Assembly (NCBI GenBank): GCA_019637585.1
Contig: JAHBVL010000003.1
Location: 310,001 to 374,000, forward strand
Reading direction: 5' to 3'
From: Thermomicrobiales bacterium
GTDB lineage: Bacteria > Chloroflexota > Chloroflexia > Thermomicrobiales > UBA6265
Length of the DNA: 64,000 bases
This document shows positions 1-8,149 of the stretch, in pieces. The notes under the pieces are model-generated. The model saw only the letters and a program-made list of their open reading frames with translations, searched no databases and was not told where the DNA came from. The position numbers were made by a program, and so were the translations under genes. The first letter of the stretch is position 1. Each line of letters begins with the position of its first letter.

Positions 1-612
1 CCCGTGATCGGTGGCGGCACCGCCTCCTCCGGCAACAGACTGGATATCGCCCGGGCACTGAACCGGGCCGGGGTACCCCGTCCGGTGACCCTTCTCGCCT
101 CCTCTGAGGAAGCAGGGATGGCGGCGTTGCAGTCGGTTGGCTATCCGGCCACCCTCTTTTCCCTGTCACCCAGCAAAGCGCCGCAGCCGGTGTTCGATGA
201 GGACATCGCCGAAGCGCTTCTGGAACACCGGCACACCTTGCTGGCTCCGGCGGCGCGGACGATGCTCGTCCAGTCCGGATCACCAGCAAGCACGGAAATC
301 GCCACCGTCGTCGTGATCGGCGGCAACGCCGTCGCCACGGCAGCGGCCGGCAGGGAGAACCTGCGGGACGCGGCTGTCCAGCGACTGGCCGAACAGGCTG
401 CCGCTGCGCTGGATGCCTCCCTGATCGGTGTACAGATCACCGAAATCGGCGGCGCGTTCGTGGTCTGGGATATCGACCCGGTTCCCGACTTCCGGGGCAT
501 GGTCGCCACAGGGGAGAGCAGCGTCGGCGAAGCGATCGCTCAGCTGGCGGCACAACAGCATCGAGATGACGTACGAGAGGAGGTCGCCAGTGGGATCGCC
601 CTCTCTGTCTAG
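1..612 (+). CDS. LysX-like ATP-grasp protein, degenerate, 5' end outside window
   Basis: The frame is open from the left edge and stops with TAG at 610-612, so only the C-terminal two thirds is visible. The first residues ([13 protein letters not shown], then [14 protein letters not shown]) align by eye with the ATP-grasp region of the two LysX proteins that follow ([15 protein letters not shown], then [14 protein letters not shown]). The segments that carry the nucleotide-binding lysines and the GSWGRLL, GRDIR and HWITNTARG motifs of true LysX are missing or unrecognisable. The C-terminal part keeps only the general fold pattern ([23 protein letters not shown] in place of VNEVN..EF). It overlaps the start of lysK by 23 bases, so it is co-transcribed. 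I infer a third, probably catalytically altered paralogue, perhaps a regulatory or structural partner. Its function is unknown. Confidence 0.7.
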   Translation, partial: PVIGGGTASSGNRLDIARALNRAGVPRPVTLLASSEEAGMAALQSVGYPATLFSLSPSKAPQPVFDEDIAEALLEHRHTLLAPAARTMLVQSGSPASTEIATVVVIGGNAVATAAAGRENLRDAAVQRLAEQAAAALDASLIGVQITEIGGAFVVWDIDPVPDFRGMVATGESSVGEAIAQLAAQQHRDDVREEVASGIALSV

Positions 613-1660
613 CGACACAACCGCCACCGACCAGCAGTCGATCGATCTGCTGCATGGCCTGGTCGGCATCCAGAGTTTGAGTGGCCAGGAGACTCAGGCA
701 GTCGAGTGGCTGACCGCCCAGATGACCGCGCTCGGTCTCGACGCGCATATCGATGACGCTGGCAATGCGGTCGGTGTGAAGGGCTCCGGACCGACCTCCA
801 TTGTGTTGCTCGGCCACATCGATACCGTGCCGGGCGATATCCCCGTACGGATCGACGACGGCGTGCTGCACGGCCGGGGCGCGGTCGACGCCAAAGGACC
901 GCTGGCCACCTTTGTCGCCGCAGCGGCAGCGGCCAGTGGCATCAACGCCACGATCACCGTGGTCGGCGCCGTGGGCGAGGAATCGATTGGTTCGCTTGGC
1001 GCCAATCATGTGAAACACTGGCCCGCTCCCGATCTCTGCATCATCGGCGAACCAAGCGGCTGGGATCAGGTCTGTCTCGGCTATCGGGGCACGATCTCAT
1101 TCGAGTATCTCCTGCGCCAGGACTCCCGGCACACCGCTGGACCGGGCGAATCGGTCGCGGAACAGGCAGTCGGATTCTGGAACGGTCTGACTGGCCGGCT
1201 GGCGGAGATCGACGGCGACCTGACCGGTTTCAACGCCATCGGCCCCGGTCTGCGCAGCTTCAACACCGCGGGAGACGGACTGCACGACGAAGCCCATCTC
1301 TCGGTGGGACTCCGCCTGCCCCCAGCCGTCCACTCGGAGGTCATCCTGCCGATCATCGACGAACTGGCCGGGAACGCCACCATCACCCTGCTCGGTGTGC
1401 AGGAGGGGTATCAGACCAACAAGCGCTCCCGCTTGACCCCTCCCTTCCTGCGAGCCATTCGGGCCCAGGGCGGCACACCCCGCTTTACCCGAAAACTCGG
1501 CACCTCTGACATGACTGTCGTCGGTCCCGTCTGGCAATGTCCGATCGTGGCCTACGGTCCGGGCGACTCGTCGCTCGACCACACGCCGGAAGAGCGGATC
1601 GTGCTCGACGACTACCTGAAAGCGGTTCGCATTCTCACCGATGTGTTGAACGACCTATGA
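590..1660 (+). CDS. lysK: [LysW]-lysine/ornithine hydrolase, M20 peptidase family
   Basis: LysK releases the finished lysine (or ornithine) from the C-terminal glutamate of the carrier protein LysW. The 356-residue product has the M20 metal-site motifs: GHIDTVPG (His76, Asp78), [10 protein letters not shown] (Asp100) and GEES (Glu130-Glu131). The GTG start is chosen because a strong AGGAGGT lies five bases upstream; an in-frame ATG at 566 lacks such a site. The length matches the LysK family. It overlaps the degenerate ATP-grasp gene upstream and ends in an ATGA overlap with the next lysX paralogue, so the three are translationally linked. An N-acetyl-ornithine or acetyl-lysine deacetylase is the alternative, but the LysX neighbours favour LysK. 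Confidence 0.82.
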   Translation: MGSPSLSSDTTATDQQSIDLLHGLVGIQSLSGQETQAVEWLTAQMTALGLDAHIDDAGNAVGVKGSGPTSIVLLGHIDTVPGDIPVRIDDGVLHGRGAVDAKGPLATFVAAAAAASGINATITVVGAVGEESIGSLGANHVKHWPAPDLCIIGEPSGWDQVCLGYRGTISFEYLLRQDSRHTAGPGESVAEQAVGFWNGLTGRLAEIDGDLTGFNAIGPGLRSFNTAGDGLHDEAHLSVGLRLPPAVHSEVILPIIDELAGNATITLLGVQEGYQTNKRSRLTPPFLRAIRAQGGTPRFTRKLGTSDMTVVGPVWQCPIVAYGPGDSSLDHTPEERIVLDDYLKAVRILTDVLNDL

Positions 1661-2589
1661 CTTCGATGAATGGCCACCTTTCCAGAGGACCCCGGGACGG
1701 CACATTGCGTCTGGCTGTGCTCGTCTCCTACCTGCGCATCGAAGAGAAGCTGATTCTCGCCGCCGCCCGGGAACGGGGTGTCGACGTGCGCACGCTCATG
1801 GACCGGAAACTGGTGCTCGACATCACCGCCGGAGCCTCACACCAACCCGATCTGGACGTCGATGTCGTGCTGGACCGGGGTGTGGCTCATTCGCGAGCCG
1901 CCTATACCCTGCGCGCGCTCGAAACCTGGGGTATCCCCACAATCAATCGCTCGTCGGCAACCGCAATCTGCGACGACAAAGCCTATTGCAGTCTGTCCCT
2001 GGCGGCGGCGGGTATTCCCACCCCGCGAACGCTCCTCGCCTTTTCTGTCGAATCGGGTCTGGAAGCGTGTGAAGCGATCGGTTATCCGGCCGTCCTCAAA
2101 CCGGTGACTGGTTCCTGGGGCCGGTTGCTGACCAAAGTCAATGGCCCCGAACAAGCCCGGGTCATCCTCGAGCAGAAGCTCGAAGTTGGGTCGTTTCATC
2201 ACGGCATCTTCTACGTGCAGGAGTTCCTGGAGAAACCGGGCCGGGATATCCGCTGTTTCGTCGTCGGCGACCGGGTGCTGGCTGCGTCCTACCGGGCGTC
2301 CGACCACTGGATCACCAACACCGCCCGCGGAGCGACCTCCCATGCCTGCCCGGTGACCCCCCAGATCGAAGAGCTCTCCTTGCGATCGTGCGCCTCTGTC
2401 GGCGCACGGATCGCCGGCGTTGACCTGATCGAGACCTTCGACGGCTACTCCGTCGTCGAAGTCAACACGGGCGGCGAATTCCATGGGCTCCTCTCGACGA
2501 CCGAGGTGAACATCGCCGCAGAGATCGTCGAAGAAGCGGCGCGTTTGGGTCGTTCGGCCATGGCCGAACGGATGCATGCGGGGGACTGA
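1657..2589 (+). CDS. LysX/ArgX-family ATP-grasp ligase, paralogue 2
   Basis: This is an ATP-grasp ligase of the RimK/LysX family, which joins the alpha-amino group of alpha-aminoadipate or glutamate to the C-terminal Glu of LysW. The 310-residue protein has the family hallmarks in order: YLRIEEKLI near the N terminus, [45 protein letters not shown] and HWITNTARG. Its C-terminal substrate-loop signature reads [11 protein letters not shown], unlike the [10 protein letters not shown] of the following paralogue and of Thermus LysX. It may therefore act on a different amino acid. The ATG overlaps the lysK stop (ATGA). A T-box promoter unit separates it from the next paralogue, so the two can be expressed independently. 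Confidence 0.8.
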   Translation: MTSMNGHLSRGPRDGTLRLAVLVSYLRIEEKLILAAARERGVDVRTLMDRKLVLDITAGASHQPDLDVDVVLDRGVAHSRAAYTLRALETWGIPTINRSSATAICDDKAYCSLSLAAAGIPTPRTLLAFSVESGLEACEAIGYPAVLKPVTGSWGRLLTKVNGPEQARVILEQKLEVGSFHHGIFYVQEFLEKPGRDIRCFVVGDRVLAASYRASDHWITNTARGATSHACPVTPQIEELSLRSCASVGARIAGVDLIETFDGYSVVEVNTGGEFHGLLSTTEVNIAAEIVEEAARLGRSAMAERMHAGD

Positions 2590-2598
2590 CGACAATCG

Positions 2599-2628
2599 TT
2601 GACAGAACCTCCGATCGATTCGTAATCT
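2599..2628 (+). promoter_or_regulatory. sigma70-type promoter of the lysX-argCBD unit
   Basis: A perfect TTGACA at 2599-2604 is followed after 18 bases by TAATCT at 2623-2628. Transcription would start near 2635, just ahead of the T-box leader. It lies immediately downstream of the stop codon of the previous paralogue. Confidence 0.7.
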
Positions 2629-2635
2629 GATACCG

Positions 2636-2962
2636 AAAGGCTTTGACGGGGACAGCGCCCGCGGGAATGGAGCCTCAGCGAGCGGAACACACTGGTGCGA
2701 GTTCCGCGGCAATCCACCCGACAGGTGAAGACCCCCGAGCCGCCGGAAGAACGGTCGCCTTCTGCGACTCACTAGAACCGGCCGGGCACTCCCGTTAGCG
2801 AGACCGGGGCGAGTATTTCGCCCCACGAGGCCGGATGGCGCAAGCGTCCGGCGCACAAAGGTGGCACCACGGAGCGAGGCCCTCCGTCCTTTGGACGTTG
2901 GGCTTCTTGCGTTTTAGAGGGCAGCGGCCAAAGACCGCTGATCGCCGCCGGAGACATACATC
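2636..2962 (+). promoter_or_regulatory. T-box leader with intrinsic terminator, probable tRNA-Lys sensor
   Basis: All T-box parts can be traced. Stem I is closed by CGGGG (2647-2651) with CCCCG (2733-2737), and continues as CGGGaaTGGA with TCCACCCG. It ends in GCGGAAC/GTTCCGC enclosing the conserved TGGTGCGA loop, preceded by AGCGA. The 3' strand of the specifier loop contains AAG (Lys) at 2728-2730 followed by an A. A GCAA-capped stem III (2830-2852) comes just before the T-box. The antiterminator is AAAGG (2857-2861), bulge TGGCACC, ACGGAG, loop, CTCCGT, CCTTT (2888-2892). The competing terminator pairs GCCC.CGTCC with GGACG.GGGC (2879-2903) and is followed by TTCTTGCGTTTT. Uncharged cognate tRNA would allow read-through into lysX. 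GTG (Val) in the same loop is a less likely specifier. Confidence 0.85.
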
Positions 2963-3856
2963 GTGCAAAGCAACCTGACTGTCGGCATTCTGATGTCCCG
3001 CGTTCGCGTGGAAGAAAAACTTCTGCTCGCCGAACTCGAGTCGCGCGGCGTCACCATCGCCCGCTTCGACGACCGCGATCTCTTTCTTGACATCGAGAAG
3101 CCGTCGATCGGCTGTGATGTCCTGCTGGAGCGAGCGATCAACCACCTCCGGGCACTCTATGTGCTGAAGGTGCTCAACGACTGGGGCGTGCCCACCGTCA
3201 ACACCTATGACGTGGCCAACACCTGCGGCGACAAGCTCCTGACCACCACCGCGCTGGTTCGAAACGGCGTTCCCAGTCCTCGCACCATTCTGGCCTTCAC
3301 CCCGGAGTCAGCATTGGAAGCAATCGACGAGCTTGGCTATCCGGTAGTGATGAAACCGGCCGTCGGGTCGTGGGGACGTCTCCTCGCCCGGATCAATGAC
3401 CGGGACGCCGCCGAAGCGATCCTCGAGCACAAGGTGACGCTCGGCTCTTTTCATCACGGCGCTTTCTACATTCAGGAATATGTGAAAAAGCCGGGACGCG
3501 ATATCCGGTCCTTTGTCGTCGGCGACGAAACCATCTGCGCGATCTACCGGACCTCCCCTCACTGGATCACCAACACCGCCAGAGGCGGGGCGGCCTCGAA
3601 CTGCCCGGTCACACCCGAGATCGCCGAGATCTCCCTCGCCGCGGCCCGCGCTGTCGGCGGCGGTGTGGTTGCGGTCGACCTCCTGGAAAGCGAACGGGGA
3701 TTGCTGGTCAACGAAGTCAACTACACCATGGAGTTCCGCAACAGCATCGACACCACCGGCGTCAACATTCCAGCCAGGATCGTCGATTATGTTATCTCTG
3801 TCGGCAAGAACGGTCTGCCCGCGAGTTCCGACACGCTGGCCGCAGTGACACCATGA
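2963..3856 (+). CDS. lysX: Alpha-aminoadipate-LysW ligase LysX
   Basis: This ATP-grasp ligase attaches alpha-aminoadipate (or glutamate in the bifunctional pathway) to LysW, the first committed step of carrier-protected lysine/arginine synthesis. The 297-residue product carries [56 protein letters not shown] and a C-terminal [15 protein letters not shown]. This is close to Thermus LysX as I remember it (VNEVNHTMEFKNS). The GTG start is preceded by GGAG at a normal distance; an in-frame ATG at 2992 is less likely because it would cut off the first beta strand. It is the first gene after the T-box and leads the unit that continues with argC, argB and argD. Confidence 0.88.
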   Translation: MQSNLTVGILMSRVRVEEKLLLAELESRGVTIARFDDRDLFLDIEKPSIGCDVLLERAINHLRALYVLKVLNDWGVPTVNTYDVANTCGDKLLTTTALVRNGVPSPRTILAFTPESALEAIDELGYPVVMKPAVGSWGRLLARINDRDAAEAILEHKVTLGSFHHGAFYIQEYVKKPGRDIRSFVVGDETICAIYRTSPHWITNTARGGAASNCPVTPEIAEISLAAARAVGGGVVAVDLLESERGLLVNEVNYTMEFRNSIDTTGVNIPARIVDYVISVGKNGLPASSDTLAAVTP

Positions 3857-3864
3857 TTCGCCAA

Positions 3865-3899
3865 CAACTATGAACCATGCACTATCCACTATGCACTTC
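3865..3899 (+). repeat. Heptad tandem repeat (5 units)
   Basis: Five 7-base units follow one another between lysX and argC: CAACTAT, GAACCAT, GCACTAT, CCACTAT, GCACTTC. The argC ribosome site AAGGAGGT follows directly. Confidence 0.75.
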
Positions 3900-3921
3900 A
3901 CAAAGTAAGGAGGTCCAACCC

Positions 3922-4971
3922 ATGAGACTCAAAGTATCGATCGTCGGCGGATCGGGATATGGCGGCGGCGAGCTGGTCCGGCTCCTGCTCAGCCATCCGG
4001 GCGCCGAGCTGAAGCAGGCCACGTCGGAACGGAGCGCCGGCAAGTTCGTCCACACGGTGCACCCGAACCTGCGCAAGCGAACCCAGCTAAAATTCGTGGC
4101 CAGCGCCGACCTGGAGCCGTGTGACGTGCTCTTCATCGCGTTGCCGCATGGCGTTTCCATGACCCGGATGAGCGAATTCCAGCAGATCGCACCGATCATC
4201 ATCGATCTCAGCGCCGACTATCGTCTCAACGATCCGGCCGGTTACCCGACCTGGTACAACCACGAGCACAACAACGCCGATCTCCTGTCGAAGTTCGTCT
4301 ACGGCATCCCCGAGCTCCATCGCGAGGAGATTCGCAACGCCGATCTGATCTCCAGCGCCGGCTGCATGGCCACAACATCGATTCTGGGGCTCTATCCCCT
4401 CTTCCAGGCGGGCGTGGTCGACCTCTCGATCCCCGTCGTCATCGAAGCCAAAACCGGATCGTCCGGTTCGGGCGGCGCGCCGGGTCTGGCGTCCCATCAC
4501 CCCGAGCGGCAGGGCGTGATGCGATCCTTCAAACCGACGGGACACCGCCACTCGGCCGAGATCATCCAGGAACTGACGGTCGACGGCAACGCTCCCACCA
4601 TCGCCTTCTCCGCGACCTCGGTGGAAGCTGTCCGGGGCATCCTGGCCACCTCCCACGTCTATCTGAAAGAAGAACTCTCGGACAAAGAGGTCTGGTCGTT
4701 CTACCGGGCAGCGTTCAAGGAAGAGCCCTTCCTGCGCGTGGTCAAGGAATCGAGCGGTATCCACCGCTATCCCGAACCAAAGATCCTCTCCGGTTCGAAC
4801 TACTGCGACGTCGGCTTCGAGCGCGATCCCCACAGCAAACGAGTCGTCGTCATGTCAGCCCTCGACAACCTGATGAAGGGAGCCGCCGGTCAGGCCGTCC
4901 AGTCGTTCAATCTCCGCTGCGGATTCGAAGAAACCTGCGCCATCGACTTCCCGGGATTGCATCCGATTTAG
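3922..4971 (+). CDS. argC: [LysW]-aminoadipate/glutamate 6-phosphate reductase (ArgC/LysY)
   Basis: This NADPH-dependent reductase turns the LysW-bound acyl phosphate into the semialdehyde. The 349-residue protein has an N-terminal Rossmann motif (VGGSGYGGGEL), the catalytic cysteine Cys148 in SSAGCMATT, and the C-terminal NLMKGAAGQAVQ typical of ArgC/LysY. The ATG chosen sits seven bases after a perfect AAGGAGGT; the longer frame upstream runs into the heptad repeat and is not used. It is the second gene of the T-box-controlled unit. In a LysW system one ArgC-type enzyme usually serves both lysine and arginine. A classical N-acetylglutamyl phosphate reductase is the alternative, but LysX and LysK nearby make the LysW form more likely. 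Confidence 0.88.
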   Translation: MRLKVSIVGGSGYGGGELVRLLLSHPGAELKQATSERSAGKFVHTVHPNLRKRTQLKFVASADLEPCDVLFIALPHGVSMTRMSEFQQIAPIIIDLSADYRLNDPAGYPTWYNHEHNNADLLSKFVYGIPELHREEIRNADLISSAGCMATTSILGLYPLFQAGVVDLSIPVVIEAKTGSSGSGGAPGLASHHPERQGVMRSFKPTGHRHSAEIIQELTVDGNAPTIAFSATSVEAVRGILATSHVYLKEELSDKEVWSFYRAAFKEEPFLRVVKESSGIHRYPEPKILSGSNYCDVGFERDPHSKRVVVMSALDNLMKGAAGQAVQSFNLRCGFEETCAIDFPGLHPI

Positions 4972-4998
4972 GCAAAGGGCAATGGGCATTGGGCAAAG
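4971..4998 (+). repeat. Heptad tandem repeat (4 units, purine-rich)
   Basis: Four 7-base units (GGCAAAG, GGCAATG, GGCATTG, GGCAAAG) begin at the last base of the argC stop codon. More irregular GGGGACA-like sequence follows before the next repeat block. Confidence 0.7.
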
Positions 4999-5061
4999 GC
5001 CGAAAGGGGACACGCCCCCCTCTCCCGCGGTCGGGAGAGGGGCCGGGGGTGAGGGAAAAAT

Positions 5062-5110
5062 CTGCCGACTGCCGACTGCCGACTGCTGACTGCTGACTGC
5101 TGACTACCAA
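5062..5110 (+). repeat. Heptad tandem repeat (7 units)
   Basis: Three copies of CTGCCGA are followed by three of CTGCTGA and one CTACCAA. The last unit runs into the AAGGA ribosome site of the next gene. Confidence 0.85.
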
Positions 5111-5121
5111 GGATATCGACC

Positions 5122-5940
5122 ATGCAACACGGCTTCGTCATCACACAGGGAACAGCTGAAGAATTCGTCGAGCTTGCCGAGCTGATCGAGGCGTCGGGGT
5201 GGGACGGCGCGTTCGGGTGGGAGGTGGTTTATGGACTCGATCCCTGGGTCATCCAGGGCGCCATGGCGGTCAAAACGTCGCACGTCAAGCTGGGACCGCT
5301 CCTCACCCCACCATCGCGCCGCCGCCCCTGGAAACTGGCATCCGAGGTGGCCACGGTCGATCTGCTGTCCAATGGCCGAGCCGTCCTGATGATTGGCCTC
5401 GGCGATCCGGGAACGGGCCTCGCCGATGTCGGCGAAGAAATCGATCGCCGCACCAGAGCCGAGCTCGTGGACGAATCGATCGACCTGATGCGGCATTTCT
5501 GGTCCGGCGAGCCATTCACGTATGAAGGCAAGCATTATCAGGTCGATTGGTCGTCGAAAAAGGACTGGGATGTCACGCCGGTCCAGCAACCACCACCGAT
5601 CTGGACCGTCGCCCTCTGGCCGCATGAAAAGTCGATGAGCCGCGCGTTCCGCGTCGAGGGCGTTCTCCCCTACGTTCCCGGCGAAACGCCGATGCACAAC
5701 GCCATCACCGCCGAGCACGTCGCCGCGATTCGCGCCGCCGCCACCGAGCGGAAGGGGCCAGATACGCCATTCGACATCGTCATGGAAGGCGTCACCCCCA
5801 TCGGCGACACCGCTGCACTGGACAAGGTCCGCACGTTCCGTGATGCCGGCGCCACCTGGTGGATCGAATCGATGTGGGGCGCCCCGGGCGGAGTAGAAGC
5901 GTTGAAAGAGCGGATCAAAGCCGGACCGCCGGAGGTGTAG
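5122..5940 (+). CDS. Luciferase-like (LLM) flavin/F420-dependent oxidoreductase
   Basis: The 272-residue protein has the luciferase-like TIM-barrel pattern: an N-terminal EFVELAELIEASGWDGAFGWE, then HVKLGPLLTPPSRRRPWKLASEVATVDLLSNGRAVLMIGLGDPG near residue 60 (cofactor side), and RRTRAELVDESIDLMRHFWSGEPFTYEGKHY, which is typical of the family. An AAGGA lies about ten bases before the ATG. It sits between argC and argB in the same direction, separated from each by heptad-repeat spacers, and so probably belongs to the same transcript. Its substrate is unknown and no LysW-pathway step calls for it. The F420 or FMN preference cannot be told from sequence here. Confidence 0.8.
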   Translation: MQHGFVITQGTAEEFVELAELIEASGWDGAFGWEVVYGLDPWVIQGAMAVKTSHVKLGPLLTPPSRRRPWKLASEVATVDLLSNGRAVLMIGLGDPGTGLADVGEEIDRRTRAELVDESIDLMRHFWSGEPFTYEGKHYQVDWSSKKDWDVTPVQQPPPIWTVALWPHEKSMSRAFRVEGVLPYVPGETPMHNAITAEHVAAIRAAATERKGPDTPFDIVMEGVTPIGDTAALDKVRTFRDAGATWWIESMWGAPGGVEALKERIKAGPPEV

Positions 5941-6101
5941 GCGGAGGGCGAAAGGCAAAGGGGCAAAGGGCAAAAGGGAAATAGGAGATAGGAAATAGGA
6001 AATAGTCCGGCGTCGCCTCAGACTCCGGACCTCGGACTACGGACCACGGACTTCTATGCACCATGCACTATCAACTATCAACCATTCACTAAAGGACCCC
6101 C
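5941..6101 (+). repeat. Intergenic spacer made entirely of heptads (23 x 7)
   Basis: From the base after the stop codon the whole spacer can be read in 7-base units up to the argB ATG. Purine units come first (GCGAAAG, GGCAAAG, AGGAAAT), then CGGAC units (CCGGACC, TCGGACT, ACGGACC, ACGGACT), then ACTAT units (ACTATCA twice). Its length, 161 bases, equals 23 units. Units near 6005-6015 fit less well. Confidence 0.75.
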
Positions 6102-6923
6102 ATGTACATTCTGAAACTCGGCGGTGGCGCCGGAATCACCCAGGAAGCATTTAGCAATTTCGCGGCGGATTTGGCGACGCTGGAGGGCCAGTTTGTGGTC
6201 GTGCATGGAGCGAACGCTGAGTTCAGCCGTCTGAGTGAAGCGCTTGGCCAGCCGCCTCGCATGATCACGAACGAAAAGGGCCGCGTTTCCCGGTACACCG
6301 ACCGCGAAACGATGGAAACGATGCTGATGGCCTATTGCGGCAAGGTGAACAAACTCCTGGTCGCCACGATGCAGCATGCCGGCGTCAACGCCGTCGGCTT
6401 GAGCGGTATCGACGGTCACCTGGCCACCGGCAAGCGGAAACCGGTCATTCGCGGTACGGAAGAGGGCAAGACCAAGGTGCTGCGCGACGATCACGCCGGT
6501 TCGCTCAAGGCGATCGACACCGCCCTGGTCACCCTCCTCACCGGCGCCGGCTACCTGCCGGTGTTGACTCCCCCGGCTCTCGACCTGGACGAAGGCACGC
6601 CGATCAATGTCGACGGGGATCGTCTCTCGCTCGAGCTGGCGCTGGCGCTGGGCGCCGAAGGGCTGATCTTTTTCGCCGACACACCAGGACTCTTGCGCGA
6701 CCGGGATGATGAATCGTCGTTGATCGAAGAGATCGACGCATCCGACCCCGACAAGGCGATGGAAGCCGCGCAGGGCCGCATGAAAGTCAAAGTCGAAACA
6801 GCGGTGAAGGCGGTCGAGCAGGGCATCGGGCGCGTGATCTTTGCCGACGGGCGTACCAGCCGTCCGGTCAGCGATGCGCTGGCCGGACGAGGCACGGTTG
6901 TCCGAAACGTCCACCATTCGTAA
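6102..6923 (+). CDS. argB: [LysW]-aminoadipate/glutamate kinase (ArgB/LysZ)
   Basis: This amino acid kinase phosphorylates the side-chain carboxylate of LysW-bound aminoadipate (or glutamate). At 273 residues it has the normal length. It opens with the phosphate-binding MYILKLGGGAGI, then has FVVVHGANAEFSRL, ETMLMAYCGKVNKLLV, NAVGLSGIDGHL, and near residue 160 the GYLPVLTPPALDLDEGTPINVDGD segment that closes the active site. The C-terminal half ends with GRMKVKVETAVKAVEQGIGRVIFADGR, the effector/ATP side. The ATG follows AAAGGA at six bases. It lies between the LLM gene and argD. The short LysZ-like N terminus without an arginine-sensing helix suggests control by the T-box rather than by feedback. 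Confidence 0.88.
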   Translation: MYILKLGGGAGITQEAFSNFAADLATLEGQFVVVHGANAEFSRLSEALGQPPRMITNEKGRVSRYTDRETMETMLMAYCGKVNKLLVATMQHAGVNAVGLSGIDGHLATGKRKPVIRGTEEGKTKVLRDDHAGSLKAIDTALVTLLTGAGYLPVLTPPALDLDEGTPINVDGDRLSLELALALGAEGLIFFADTPGLLRDRDDESSLIEEIDASDPDKAMEAAQGRMKVKVETAVKAVEQGIGRVIFADGRTSRPVSDALAGRGTVVRNVHHS

Positions 6924-6944
6924 ACAGGAAGGAAACTCGATTCC

Positions 6945-8129
6945 ATGACCGCCCCATTTCCCACACTTCAGCTCGATCTGATTGCCGAGATCGAACGAGA
7001 CCGGCAGCTCCCCCTCTACGCCAAGCGGGATATCGCGCTCGTGCGCGGCGAAGGAGCCTATCTCTTCGACTCGGCAGGAAACCGCTATCTCGATGCCATG
7101 AGCAACTACGGCGTCGCCGCGCTCGGTCACGCCGATCCCGAGTACACCGGTGCCCTTCTCGACCAGCTGCAACATCTCACCACCTGCCATCAGAGCTTCT
7201 ACAACGACGCCAGAGCCGCCGCACTTGCCGCCATCGGCCAGATCGCACCGGCAGGTCTGAACCGCACTTTTTTCTCCAACTCCGGGGCGGAAGCGATCGA
7301 AGCGGCCATCAAGTTCGCCCGGGTAACCACCGGCCGCAATCACTTCGTCGCAGCCCGGCGTGGCTATCACGGCCGCACCCTGGGAGCGCTGGCAATCACC
7401 GCCGATCCGAAATATCGCGGTCCGTTCGAGCCATTCGGCGCCGAGGTGACTCACGTTCCCTACAACGACGCCGAAGCCATCGAAGCCGCGATCACCGAGC
7501 AGACTGCCGCGGTGATTCTCGAGCCGATTCAGGGTGAAGCGGGCGTCTATCCGGGCGAGGAGGCGTTCCTGCGAGCCGCCCGCACCGCGGCGACGACCTA
7601 TGGCGCCCTCTTCATCGCCGACGAGATCCAGACCGGATTTCGGACTGGCGCGCCCTTCGCCATCTCCGCCTCCGATGTGACTCCCGATATCCTCTGTTCG
7701 GCCAAGGCCATCGCTAATGGCTTTCCGATTGGCGTCACCCTGGTCACCGATGCGGTGTCGGAAGCGGTTCCCGCAGGAACGCACGGCACCACCTTCGGGG
7801 CCAATCCGCTGGCCTGCCGGGCGGTGGTGGCCACACTCGACGCCTTCGAAAAACGAAATCTCTACGCTAACTCCACCGCGATTGGCACGAAACTGATCGA
7901 ATCAATCGAAGCGCTTGGCAGTCCCAAGATCCGCGCCGTGCGCGGCCGGGGACTGATGATCGGCGTGGAGTTGAAAGAACGCGTCACCCCAACCCTCAAA
8001 GCCATGCAGGAACGGGGCGTCCTCGCGCTGCCCGCCAGCCCGGTCGTCTTCCGCCTCCTGCCCCCGCTCATCTGGGGGGATGAGCAGGTCGACGAATTCG
8101 TGACTGCGCTGGAGGGCGCCCTCGCCTGA
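6945..8129 (+). CDS. argD: [LysW]-aminoadipate semialdehyde/glutamate semialdehyde transaminase (ArgD/LysJ)
   Basis: This class III PLP aminotransferase gives LysW-lysine (or LysW-ornithine), which LysK then releases. The 394-residue protein has TFFSNSGAEAIEAAIKFAR (phosphate cup), HGRTLGALAITADPKYR, VILEPIQGEAGVYP, the PLP-binding ADEIQTGFRT and the Schiff-base lysine in CSAKAIANGFPIG. An AAGGAA site precedes the ATG by a dozen bases. It closes the operon; the 120-bp tandem repeats begin 20 bases downstream. Together with lysX, argC, argB and lysK it completes every carrier-bound step except LysW itself. Confidence 0.88.
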   Translation: MTAPFPTLQLDLIAEIERDRQLPLYAKRDIALVRGEGAYLFDSAGNRYLDAMSNYGVAALGHADPEYTGALLDQLQHLTTCHQSFYNDARAAALAAIGQIAPAGLNRTFFSNSGAEAIEAAIKFARVTTGRNHFVAARRGYHGRTLGALAITADPKYRGPFEPFGAEVTHVPYNDAEAIEAAITEQTAAVILEPIQGEAGVYPGEEAFLRAARTAATTYGALFIADEIQTGFRTGAPFAISASDVTPDILCSAKAIANGFPIGVTLVTDAVSEAVPAGTHGTTFGANPLACRAVVATLDAFEKRNLYANSTAIGTKLIESIEALGSPKIRAVRGRGLMIGVELKERVTPTLKAMQERGVLALPASPVVFRLLPPLIWGDEQVDEFVTALEGALA

Positions 8130-8149
8130 GCCTGACATTTCATGACATG

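Noticed and set aside
2647-2737. Lysine riboswitch (L-box) before lysX
   Set aside because: The conserved L-box core is absent, while the T-box sequence, stem I loop and terminator are all present.
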